A stretch of DNA of 6,200 nucleotides from Muribaculaceae bacterium (GTDB taxonomy: Bacteria; Pseudomonadota; Alphaproteobacteria; Rs-D84). Location: assembly GCA_023665245.1 (NCBI GenBank), contig JAMPEH010000147.1, forward strand, positions 1 through 6,200. Direction: 5' to 3'. Below are positions 1 to 6,108 of this stretch, piece after piece; the first letter of the stretch is position 1, and each line of letters starts with the position of its first letter. The position numbers and the translations under genes were made by a program. The notes beneath the pieces were generated by a model. The model was not told where the DNA came from. It saw only the letters and a list, made by a program, of their open reading frames with translations, and searched no databases.

Positions 1-410
1 GGCTGCCATGCCTGTGAGGGTGTAATCTGAGAGATGGAGCGATAAGTCGGGCTACCGAGGTCAAGTTCGTTGATATAGACCTTATCAAAAGTCTTGTCAA
101 AGTTTTGTTCGGAGCGACCCTCCAAGAACTGCGTCTTGACCTCGGTCTCGTTGATTTCGGTGATGGTGATTGAGCCGAACTTGTAGAAGCCCTTGTCGCG
201 TATCTCGCAGTCGAAGATAACCTTTTGCGCCGCCACATCGGCACGGTTGATGTGGCCGAAGATAGCGATGTTCTGAGAGCAATCTTTCAGCGGAAAGGTT
301 ATGGTGAGAGTATAACCGTCAGAGCCTGAAAACATTCTGTTTTCACTGACGTACTCGAAGCTCGTTCCCTTTTTGAGAGCGGCAAGTTTATTATTGACAT
401 AAATCTGCAT
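1..410 (-). CDS. Tail protein following the tape measure gene (5' part only), possibly distal tail or tail-tip component
   Basis: The frame opens with ATG at 410-408 and stays open for 136 codons to the left edge, so only the N-terminus is visible. The protein starts MQIYVNNKLAALKKGTSFEY and alternates hydrophobic and polar residues like a beta-rich domain. Readable stretches include YTLTITFPLKDC (33-44), IAIFGHINRADV (48-59) and FDCEIRDKGFYKFGSITITE (66-85). There is no signal peptide or membrane segment. It begins 8 bases after the tape measure stop, so the two genes are almost certainly one transcription unit. The bases before the ATG are AT-rich with no Shine-Dalgarno sequence, as usual in Bacteroidota. 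In siphoviruses the gene after the tape measure normally encodes the distal tail protein or another tail-tip component. The position and the N-terminus, which resembles conserved proteins of Bacteroides prophages as I remember them, suggest that role. The exact function is inference, and no catalytic motif is visible. Confidence 0.85.
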   Translation of the reverse strand, partial: MQIYVNNKLAALKKGTSFEYVSENRMFSGSDGYTLTITFPLKDCSQNIAIFGHINRADVAAQKVIFDCEIRDKGFYKFGSITITEINETEVKTQFLEGRSEQNFDKTFDKVYINELDLGSPTYRSISQITPSQAWQ

Positions 411-418
411 AGCGGATT

Positions 419-3400
419 TTATTTTTTTGATTTGGGAGATTTGTTACGCATGAGCAGGTCATATTCCTCTTTGGCTCTTTCGATGCCGTAGGCACCGGCT
501 ACGGTTACGATTGCTCCCATAGGCTCGTTGAGTCTATCATTCAACCTTTTGAGAGTGGACTCTAAAGTTGAATTGTCAGCGGTCGGAGCCGTCATGTAGG
601 TGTTGTTCACTATGGTAGGAGCGGCAGACGGCTGCGCTGCGAGAACTGCGGGAGCGGTTATTGTCCTCGACACATCGGACATTCTTATTGAGCCGATTGT
701 GTTGGTACGCTGCGCATAGTCCAGAGCCTCCAACAATGGGCGGGTTCGGGGATTATTGACAAGGGCTTGCGAAGCAACCCATTCCCCTTTGTGAACGACA
801 CCTGCTTCCTCATACTTGCCGCCGGGAGGGGTAAACCCGCCCTCGGCATAGCCTTGCGCCTCACTGGCCTGTTGCTGCTTTTTAATTGTTGCGATTTGGA
901 GCATACCTGCGGCCACGGCCATTCCGGCAGCGATAGGCGCAAGGATATAGCCGATAACCGGGACTGCAGCCGCAGAACCGTAGGCGTTGATGGCGTTGGT
1001 TGCCGTCTGCGCAACCGCTTGAATGATTTGCATAGCAAACATTTTGCGGTTGGTCTCATTCTTGATTTTGGCAATCTCCTTTTCCTTATCCTTTTCGGCT
1101 TTCTTTACCTTATATGAATTGCCCTCTGCCAACTCGATTTCGCGGTCATATTTCTTCTCCACCTTTGCCGTTTCAAGGTCGGCACACGCCTGCATGTACT
1201 CGGATGCCTGTTGCATCCCGGCAGTCATGACGGCAAAGACCGAAGAAGCGAGAGCGGCGAGACGTGTGGCCCAGTTGCCGCCGTCCTCTTCGGTGGAGTT
1301 GAAGAAATTCTGCCACGCCTCGTAAATGTCAAGGAGGTGGTTGGTTTCGGTAGAACCGAACTTACGCACTGCATCGAGCTGCTTCTTGGAATATGCCTTG
1401 TTGATGCGGTCCTTGGCTTTCTCAGCTTGCTCGTGGGTAAGGACACCCTGCTTTTCAAGGTCGGCCACAATATCGAGGTCGCGCTTCTTCTGCTCGGCCA
1501 TCATCGAAGCCGATCCCGAATCGGGTTTGGCTGAATCAGGCAGATACTCGGTGGCGTATTTCTTCTGAATATCACGCTTGGCACGTTGATATTCTTCCTC
1601 GGAGATTAACTGCTTGTCGTGTATTTCTTCAAGGAGGTCAAGTTCGAGCTTCATTCGGGCACCGGCCTCCTGATACTCATACTTCTTCTTCCACTCAGCA
1701 ATGCGCTGAGCATAGAGCTTCTGACGGCGTAGCTGCTCTGCGGCTTCGGCTTGTTCAATCTGAACGGCATAGTTATGGTATTCCTCCGTGGTGTTTTGAA
1801 AGGCGGCTTGCATTTGCCGTAGATACCTCATTCGGATTTCAAACAGCTTTTGCTGCAATGCTTCCTCGTTGCCGTAGAGCACATTGCCGGGAGTGGCGGC
1901 ATCCATCTGCGCCTGTGTTTCCTCTGCCTGTTGCAGACGCTTGGCCTCCTCGACTTTCAGAGCTGCATTCTTTTTGAGCCATGCTGCCTCAGCCTCAGCT
2001 TTCTTCTTCAGCAGTTCTTGATAGTCCTCGTCTTCTTCGAGATTCCATTTTTTGTAGATTTTGGCTCTTTCATCGAAATAAGCCATTTCAGCATTATGCT
2101 TGTCGAGCAAGAACTGTGTCCAAGATTTCAGTCCGGCTGAAAAGTCCGAAATATTTTGAGCGTCGGCGGCTTCCCAAACACCTTTGGCATCGTTCAACTC
2201 TGATTTAAATTCCTGCTTGGCTTTGGTTTCGGCTCGCCTTTGGGCGGCTTCCTCTTTCTTACGCTCCTGTTCAGCCTTACGGCGGTCAGCGTCTGTTTCG
2301 TAAGGTGTATAATCGTCAAGGGTGAAGTCGGGATTTCCGGCTACAATATCCTCGGAGGGGGATTCCATAAGTGACAAACGTGCGCGAGCTTCTTCAAGAA
2401 ATTCTGCAAGTTCTGTTGCAGAAAGATTCTTGACCGTTGGATTCTGCCCTCGCATACCAATAACGATACGCCCACCCTGTCCGGCGGCTGCTTTCGGTTC
2501 AAAATCGGCAATCATTCTACGAAGTTCAGCCTCCGTGTATTCAGCGAGAGGATTTTCCTCGCGTTCAAGATTGGCGATGTCGCTCATCGTCACATTATAT
2601 TCGGTGGTTCCGGCAATCATCTGATTGACGAGGTTCACCGGGTGGTCGGTCAATCCTTTGGCATCCCACAGATTGCCCTTTATTGCTTGGAGTTCAGCGA
2701 CAAGATTTGCATTGAGTGTTCCCGTGGTCTGCAATTCGTAAACAACTCTATTCGTTATGCGCACAGCGTCCTGTAATGATTTACCCTCGTCAATAAGCGA
2801 CTGTTGCAGTTTCCCGGCCCACTCTTTCATGGCATCGCCATAAGTTTCGTTGGCGGTATCGCGAGCCGTCTGTATTGCCCGCTCCTTGGCGGCAATTCGG
2901 GCGGCTGCTGCAAGACGGTTGTAGGCGGCGGTTAGATTATTAATCTCACCGCGCTCGTTAATCAAGCCTTTCAGATACTTGCCGTACTGTTTGAGTATTT
3001 CGTCCTTGACCTCCTTGTACTGCTTCGTGCCTTTCTCCGCTGCCTTCAAACGACCAATCAACGTGTCAATCGTGACCATCTCCTTTTTCAGCTCTGCACC
3101 GAAAGTGGCGGCAGTGTTGCGAGCCTCGCGCATCTTCTTGGTAAACTCGGAGGTTCTGTCGCACAGAGCCTTTACCGCAATGAAGACTGCGGCAAGGACA
3201 GAGAGCAACAATCCGAACGGATTTGCCTTAACTACTGTATTCAGAAGTTTGAAGGCATGAGTAGCGGCGCCGATGCCTTGTGTAAAGGCAATCATGGCTA
3301 TTCTGCCTAATATCAATGCAGTTCGATACGCTATCATTATGGCTTTGCCAACTCCGAGAACGGCGTGCCACAGGACACTGGCAGTCTTGACCAACACAAT

Positions 3401-4948
3401 CCAACCATAATAAACGGCAATAACCTTGATGACGTTGGCGATCGCCTTTCGGTGTTCGACAATGAAATCGACAAGGGTATTGAGCACTCGGAGGAAAACC
3501 GATGATGAAGTGTAGATATGCTTCATCAGCGGAAATAATTTTTCTCCGAGTTCTATTGCAAGCTCGCTGACTCTTTTGCGAGCCTTGTCAATACTGGCCT
3601 GTACCGTATTGTTAAAGATTGCATACTCGTTGGAGGCAGATGTACCCTCGCGGAACGCCTCGGCGGCTTCGCCCATCTGCCAACGGAGGAAATCAAGATG
3701 TGAAGAAAGGTTTGAGAGCACCGAGGACACACGGGCACCGTCAAGTCCGAGGTCTTGGAACAATGGCGAGAGAACGGCAAGAGCCTGATTCTCGCCCAAT
3801 TTGTTCAGGGCTTCGAGAAACATCATAACGCCCTCGGTGGTCGAACGATTCAATGTTTCGATGAAGGTGTTGGTTTCCAAGCCCACTTTCTTCGCCATTT
3901 CCGCCGGCTTCTTGTACAATTCCATGATTGTACGCTGCAAGGCGGTTGCCGACATCTCCACCTTTTGACCGTGAGCGTCAAGAGTGGCGGCAAAAGCCAT
4001 GATTTCCGGGATAGTCATTTTGGCGGTCGAGCCTATACCGGCCATTCGTTGGGCAAACTCAACGATAAAGGGCTTGGCGGCGGTACAGTTCTGTGAGAGG
4101 TGGTTGACAGTAGAGCCAATTTTCAGCATTGAATCGCGGACGCCATACATTTCCTCCATGCCGAAGATGTTACTCAGCTTCGCAATGGTCTGTGTCGCTC
4201 CCTCTCCGAGGTCAACGAGCGCCACATTGATAATGGACGCCGCCTCGACATACTCGCGGACGGAGGCCACGGTGTTATAACCGAGTCGACCACCCTCCTG
4301 AGCGAGCAGGTTCAACTGCTCACGGGCGAGTCGGGTGTCCATCCCCTTGAAGATCTCATTGAGTTCTTCAACCTCGGCGGCAGTCATTCGTGTGTACTTG
4401 ATTGTGTTAGCCATCGTTTCCTCCATATCGGCGTATGAACTTACGGCCTTTCTTGCTGCCATGATGAGTCCGGTCACGGCGGCGGCAACGGCCATGATTG
4501 CGGTTTGGGCGTTGTTGAGCCAGTTGTTCATGCGCTTCCAGAGTGACTGCTGCGTGGCCAGGGTCGCGTTAACTTTGGAGAGTTCAGCCTTTACCATACG
4601 GATTTTGGCAACGTGGGCATCCCATGCCGGAGTGCCGCGTTGTATGCCGTTCAACTCCTGTTGTAGCTGTTTGAGAGCCTTGTTCAACTCCTTGGGCGTA
4701 GCCTTGTCGAGTCGACGGAGTACGACATCGGCAGTTGAGGCGGTGCCCTTCAACTGCTCCATCATCTTCTTGGTATTGTTAAGCTCACGTTGAAGTTTCT
4801 TCATCGTGGCTTTGTCACCGACAACGGCGGCTTTGGAGATGCCCTGCTCCAGACGCTTCGCGTCCTTTTCGAGTTGGGTCAGCATCTTCTGTGCCTGTTT
4901 GCCGTTGACGGTGAGAACGATATTTGCTGTACTGGTGTAACCTGCCAT
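419..4948 (-). CDS. Phage tail tape measure protein (TP901 type), 1509 aa
   Basis: This is a tape measure protein: it sits inside the growing tail tube, fixes tail length and is thought to leave during DNA ejection. Residues 1-150 are charged and helical, followed by a hydrophobic stretch (about 147-167). Residues 170-500 match the TP901-type core, with SYADMEETMANT (171-182), a QRMAGIGSTAK segment (300-310) and MSATALQRT (332-340). A hydrophobic block (about 503-597) contains KANPFGLLLSVLAAVF, typical of tape measure proteins. Long charged coiled-coil stretches follow (about 600-760 and 885-1130). A second hydrophobic block (about 1304-1352) leads to GYAEGGF (1366-1372) and GVVHKGEWV (1383-1391), a C-terminal signature common in this family. 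The tail end is basic. The start at 4948 is the first ATG of the frame and follows an AT-rich leader with a promoter-like sequence. No peptidoglycan hydrolase motif was recognised. The frame is intact, with no sign of decay. Confidence 0.95.
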   Translation of the reverse strand: MAGYTSTANIVLTVNGKQAQKMLTQLEKDAKRLEQGISKAAVVGDKATMKKLQRELNNTKKMMEQLKGTASTADVVLRRLDKATPKELNKALKQLQQELNGIQRGTPAWDAHVAKIRMVKAELSKVNATLATQQSLWKRMNNWLNNAQTAIMAVAAAVTGLIMAARKAVSSYADMEETMANTIKYTRMTAAEVEELNEIFKGMDTRLAREQLNLLAQEGGRLGYNTVASVREYVEAASIINVALVDLGEGATQTIAKLSNIFGMEEMYGVRDSMLKIGSTVNHLSQNCTAAKPFIVEFAQRMAGIGSTAKMTIPEIMAFAATLDAHGQKVEMSATALQRTIMELYKKPAEMAKKVGLETNTFIETLNRSTTEGVMMFLEALNKLGENQALAVLSPLFQDLGLDGARVSSVLSNLSSHLDFLRWQMGEAAEAFREGTSASNEYAIFNNTVQASIDKARKRVSELAIELGEKLFPLMKHIYTSSSVFLRVLNTLVDFIVEHRKAIANVIKVIAVYYGWIVLVKTASVLWHAVLGVGKAIMIAYRTALILGRIAMIAFTQGIGAATHAFKLLNTVVKANPFGLLLSVLAAVFIAVKALCDRTSEFTKKMREARNTAATFGAELKKEMVTIDTLIGRLKAAEKGTKQYKEVKDEILKQYGKYLKGLINERGEINNLTAAYNRLAAAARIAAKERAIQTARDTANETYGDAMKEWAGKLQQSLIDEGKSLQDAVRITNRVVYELQTTGTLNANLVAELQAIKGNLWDAKGLTDHPVNLVNQMIAGTTEYNVTMSDIANLEREENPLAEYTEAELRRMIADFEPKAAAGQGGRIVIGMRGQNPTVKNLSATELAEFLEEARARLSLMESPSEDIVAGNPDFTLDDYTPYETDADRRKAEQERKKEEAAQRRAETKAKQEFKSELNDAKGVWEAADAQNISDFSAGLKSWTQFLLDKHNAEMAYFDERAKIYKKWNLEEDEDYQELLKKKAEAEAAWLKKNAALKVEEAKRLQQAEETQAQMDAATPGNVLYGNEEALQQKLFEIRMRYLRQMQAAFQNTTEEYHNYAVQIEQAEAAEQLRRQKLYAQRIAEWKKKYEYQEAGARMKLELDLLEEIHDKQLISEEEYQRAKRDIQKKYATEYLPDSAKPDSGSASMMAEQKKRDLDIVADLEKQGVLTHEQAEKAKDRINKAYSKKQLDAVRKFGSTETNHLLDIYEAWQNFFNSTEEDGGNWATRLAALASSVFAVMTAGMQQASEYMQACADLETAKVEKKYDREIELAEGNSYKVKKAEKDKEKEIAKIKNETNRKMFAMQIIQAVAQTATNAINAYGSAAAVPVIGYILAPIAAGMAVAAGMLQIATIKKQQQASEAQGYAEGGFTPPGGKYEEAGVVHKGEWVASQALVNNPRTRPLLEALDYAQRTNTIGSIRMSDVSRTITAPAVLAAQPSAAPTIVNNTYMTAPTADNSTLESTLKRLNDRLNEPMGAIVTVAGAYGIERAKEEYDLLMRNKSPKSKK

Positions 4949-4968
4949 AGTGATAATGATTTATGGAG

Positions 4969-4999
4969 CAAATATCGCACGGCTTTTCGGTTGGAGAAA
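4969..4999 (-). promoter_or_regulatory. Candidate Bacteroides-type promoter for the tape measure gene
   Basis: On the minus strand, TTTC (4999-4996) is followed by 19 bases and then GATATTTG (4976-4969). The Bacteroides primary sigma factor consensus is TTTG, 19-21 bases, TAnnTTTG. Each box misses one base and the spacing is exact. Transcription would begin about 4960-4965, leaving a short AT-rich leader of roughly 15 bases before the ATG. The -33 box lies in one arm of the inverted repeat at 4983-5001. The site is predicted by eye only. Confidence 0.35.
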
Positions 5000-5001
5000 A
5001 G
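4983..5001. repeat. Inverted repeat CTTTTC/GAAAAG over the candidate promoter
   Basis: CTTTTC (4983-4988) and GAAAAG (4996-5001) form a perfect 6-bp inverted repeat with a 7-base centre. It overlaps the -33 box proposed for the tape measure gene and lies in its spacer, so it could be an operator or a small hairpin. Chance is possible at this length. Confidence 0.3.
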
Positions 5002-5048
5002 ACGGCTAAGGGAGAGGTTCGGAGTAGGAAAGCCCTCCGAGGGTGGGT

Positions 5049-5098
5049 GCCGGGGAGGAAAGGCCCGGCGGGAAGGTGTTGGAAAGGAACGGTCCAAC
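5049..5098. repeat. Two adjacent GC-rich hairpins
   Basis: GCCGGG (5049-5054) pairs with CCCGGC (5064-5069) around a 9-base loop. GTTGGA (5078-5083) pairs with TCCAAC (5093-5098) around another 9-base loop. They sit in a purine-rich, G-rich stretch (4991-5095) between the tape measure promoter and the main hairpin cluster. Neither is followed by a T-tract on either strand, so they do not look like intrinsic terminators. Confidence 0.4.
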
Positions 5099-5100
5099 TT

Positions 5101-5122
5101 GATTTTGCTGAACGGCAAAATC
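5101..5122. repeat. Hairpin with 8-bp perfect stem
   Basis: GATTTTGC (5101-5108) pairs perfectly with GCAAAATC (5115-5122) around the loop TGAACG. It is the first of a run of nearly touching hairpins extending to 5299. There is no T-tract after it on either strand. Confidence 0.6.
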
Positions 5123-5174
5123 TTGGGTGAATGACGATTAACTTTTGTTAACTAAAATCGGAAATTTCACCCAA
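5123..5174. repeat. 9-bp inverted repeat enclosing a TTAAC-TTTT-GTTAA palindrome
   Basis: TTGGGTGAA (5123-5131) is the exact reverse complement of TTCACCCAA (5166-5174). Between them, TTAAC (5138-5142) and GTTAA (5147-5151) form a nested palindrome around TTTT. The whole can fold as a long stem-loop. Alternatively, the inner palindrome could be a binding site for a dimeric regulator. The segment is AT-rich, in contrast to the G-rich stretch to its left. Confidence 0.5.
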
Positions 5175-5189
5175 AATCGGATTTTTCAC
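5154..5189. repeat. Two direct 17-bp repeats, period 19
   Basis: Bases 5154-5170 and 5173-5189 both begin AAAATCGGA and end TTTCAC or TTTTCAC, differing at only 2 of 17 positions. The repeats straddle two of the hairpins: the first ends inside the right arm of the 5123-5174 repeat and the second forms most of the left arm of the 5177-5210 stem. They may be iterated protein-binding sites or alternative pairing partners. Confidence 0.5.
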
Positions 5190-5210
5190 TCCCTGAGTTG
5201 AAAAGTCCGA
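5177..5210. repeat. Strong hairpin, 15 bp with one bulge
   Basis: Bases 5177-5191 pair with 5195-5210 around the three-base loop CCT. The stem has 15 pairs, one bulged T (5199) and one wobble (T5182 with G5205). The wobble is a U-G pair only if the plus strand is transcribed; on the minus strand it becomes an A-C mismatch. On the minus strand the stem is followed by TTTT (5176-5173), so a weak terminator on that strand remains an alternative reading. Confidence 0.65.
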
Positions 5211-5211
5211 C

Positions 5212-5251
5212 AAAACGCCAATCGACAAGCGTACAGCGGATTAGGCGTTTT
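5212..5251. repeat. Hairpin, 12 bp with one bulge
   Basis: AAAACGCC (5212-5219) pairs with GGCGTTTT (5244-5251). Four further pairs (5220-5223 with 5239-5242) follow across a bulged A at 5243, leaving a 15-base loop. Only one base separates this hairpin from the preceding one, so the two stems could stack on each other. Confidence 0.55.
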
Positions 5252-5260
5252 CAAGTGGGT

Positions 5261-5283
5261 GCAGGGAGAAATTTTCTCCCTGC
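5261..5283. repeat. Perfect 23-base palindrome
   Basis: GCAGGGAGAAA (5261-5271) is the exact reverse complement of TTTCTCCCTGC (5273-5283) around a single central T. As a hairpin it would form about 9-10 pairs with a small loop. As DNA it is a classic dyad for a dimeric protein. No T-tract follows on either strand. A small hairpin just to the right, GTCT-GTGA-AGAC (5288-5299), carries a GNRA-type loop when read on the plus strand. Confidence 0.6.
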
Positions 5284-5399
5284 CACCGTCTGTGAAGACC
5301 CCCCACACGCCCTCTCGCTCGTTTTCCTCGTCCTCCCTCCACTCCGTGCGGAATATGCAGAGCGTCAAGCAAGTAACCCACCCATTGCGCGGTAAAATC

Positions 5400-5450
5400 G
5401 CTTTCGTTGGTGTCAAAAATGGCTTTGGCCAATTTTGATGCAACGAAAGC
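5400..5450. repeat. Large hairpin, about 20 bp in three stem segments
   Basis: GCTTTCGTTG (5400-5409) pairs with CAACGAAAGC (5441-5450). After an internal loop, TCAAAA (5413-5418) pairs with TTTTGA (5433-5438). After an A-A mismatch, TGGC (5420-5423) pairs with GCCA (5428-5431) around TTTG. This is the largest local secondary structure in the window. On the minus strand it is followed by CGATTTTACC, a poor T-tract, so a terminator is possible but not convincing. Confidence 0.65.
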
Positions 5451-5457
5451 ACTGCTC

Positions 5458-5488
5458 TCCCTCGCTCACAGACCTTGTGAGAGAGGGG
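5458..5488. repeat. Hairpin, 11-12 bp with one mismatch
   Basis: CCCTC (5459-5463) pairs with GAGGG (5483-5487). After a G-A mismatch, CTCACA (5465-5470) pairs with TGTGAG (5476-5481) around the loop GACCT. An outer T5458-G5488 wobble is allowed only in a plus-strand RNA. The hairpin starts 8 bases after the large 5400-5450 structure and leads into the long repeats. Confidence 0.6.
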
Positions 5489-5564
5489 CGGAACGTTGGC
5501 AAAGTGCGGTAATGGCGTTCATGCGCGATACGGAGGTGGATGAGGACAAAGGAGTGAAAGGCAC

Positions 5565-5697
5565 TCGGAGCAAACAGCAAAGGGAGGTATCGGCGCAACC
5601 TGTGAAGCCGACAGGCAGTTTGATGGCGAGCGCATGGCACAGAGCATCGACAACAATCTGCCGGCCTCCCCTTGCCGTGAGCCGTAGGCTGCTCGGA
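5565..5697. repeat. Long repeat, copy 1 (conserved core)
   Basis: Hand alignment with 5869-6000 gives about 101 identical bases of 133 (76 %) with one single-base gap. The best blocks are 5590-5622 (30 of 33), CAATCTGCCGGCC (5654-5666, identical) and GCCGTAGGCTGC (5681-5692, identical). Weaker similarity continues left to about 5539 and right to about 5795. Conserved stems include CCTGT-ACAGG (5599-5603 with 5611-5615), GGCAG-CTGCC (5614-5618 with 5658-5662) and AGCC-GTA-GGCT (5680-5690); the first two share G5614-G5615 and are alternatives. Confidence 0.8.
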
Positions 5698-5868
5698 GTA
5701 ACTGAAACGGTTGGCCGCATCGCCGGAGTATTGCTGTTGATAAGCCGTCTGCACTTTGGGGTATGGGGAGCATCGCAGATGCGTGGGCGTTTAATCAAGG
5801 TGCGCAGAGCGTTGTGTTGGCTGTGCCGGAGCCGGAGCTGACGATGCGAAAAGGTGGAAAAGTCTGTA

Positions 5869-6000
5869 TCGGTGCAAAGAGCGAACAAGGGTGTCGGCGT
5901 AACTTGTGGAGCCGACAGGCAGTTTGTGAACAAGCGCAAGCCGTGAGCATTGGTCACAATCTGCCGGCCCTCCATCGCCCTGCGCCGTAGGCTGCACGGA
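5869..6000. repeat. Long repeat, copy 2 (conserved core)
   Basis: This is the diverged partner of 5565-5697, offset by 304 bases in its left half and 303 in its right half. It keeps AGCCGACAGGCAGTTTG (5910-5926), CAATCTGCCGGCC (5957-5969) and GCCGTAGGCTGC (5984-5995). The hairpin from GGCAG (5918-5922) to CTGCC (5961-5965) is extended here by TTGTGA (5924-5929) pairing with TCACAA (5954-5959); copy 1 has different bases there. CTTGT (5903-5907) pairs with ACAGG through a T-G wobble where copy 1 has C-G. Confidence 0.8.
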
Positions 6001-6074
6001 TATGGACTTTGTAGCCTCGCATCGTGGCGTAGGCGTAGAGTCAGCCGACGCGCCCGGAGCGATATATCCTCTCT

Positions 6075-6108
6075 GCCCGACAGGGCGTTTGATGATACAG
6101 CCGTAGGC
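6075..6108. repeat. Partial third copy of the long-repeat motifs
   Basis: CCGACAGGGCGTTTGATG (6077-6094) closely resembles CCGACAGGCAGTTTGATG of copy 1 (5608-5625). It is followed by GCCGTAGGC (6100-6108), identical to 5681-5689 and 5984-5992, but at a much shorter distance than in the full copies. GCCC-GACA-GGGC (6075-6086) forms a compact hairpin. This may be a shortened third unit or a related motif. From here to the right edge at 6200 I see nothing else that I can name. Confidence 0.45.

Noticed and set aside
4335..4793. Plus-strand open frame of 152 codons, with several others opposite the tape measure gene
   Set aside because: All lie fully antisense to a strongly supported 1509-codon gene and show no recognisable domains.
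5173..5210. Intrinsic terminator on the minus strand (15-bp stem followed by TTTT)
   Set aside because: The T-run is only four bases and is followed by GGG, the wobble becomes an A-C mismatch on that strand, and the stem is AT-rich next to the T-run. It remains possible but is weaker than the structural reading.
5413..5754. Open minus-strand frame of 113 codons, and a similar one at 5791-6117
   Set aside because: The two share a short stretch (QPTA...PADC) only because both read through the repeats. The similarity breaks at the one-base indel, so it reflects DNA similarity and not protein conservation.
5407..5841. Open plus-strand frame of 144 codons
   Set aside because: It overlaps the large hairpin and repeat copy 1, and the same reading of copy 2 meets a stop codon. 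Composition is not protein-like and no family was recognised.
5565..6000. Template and variable repeats of a diversity-generating retroelement
   Set aside because: Differences between the copies are spread over all bases and include an indel, without adenine bias. Neither copy is at the end of a coding gene and no reverse transcriptase is in the window.
5565..6108. CRISPR array
   Set aside because: The units are about 300 bases long, diverged and only two or three in number, unlike short identical repeats with regular spacers.
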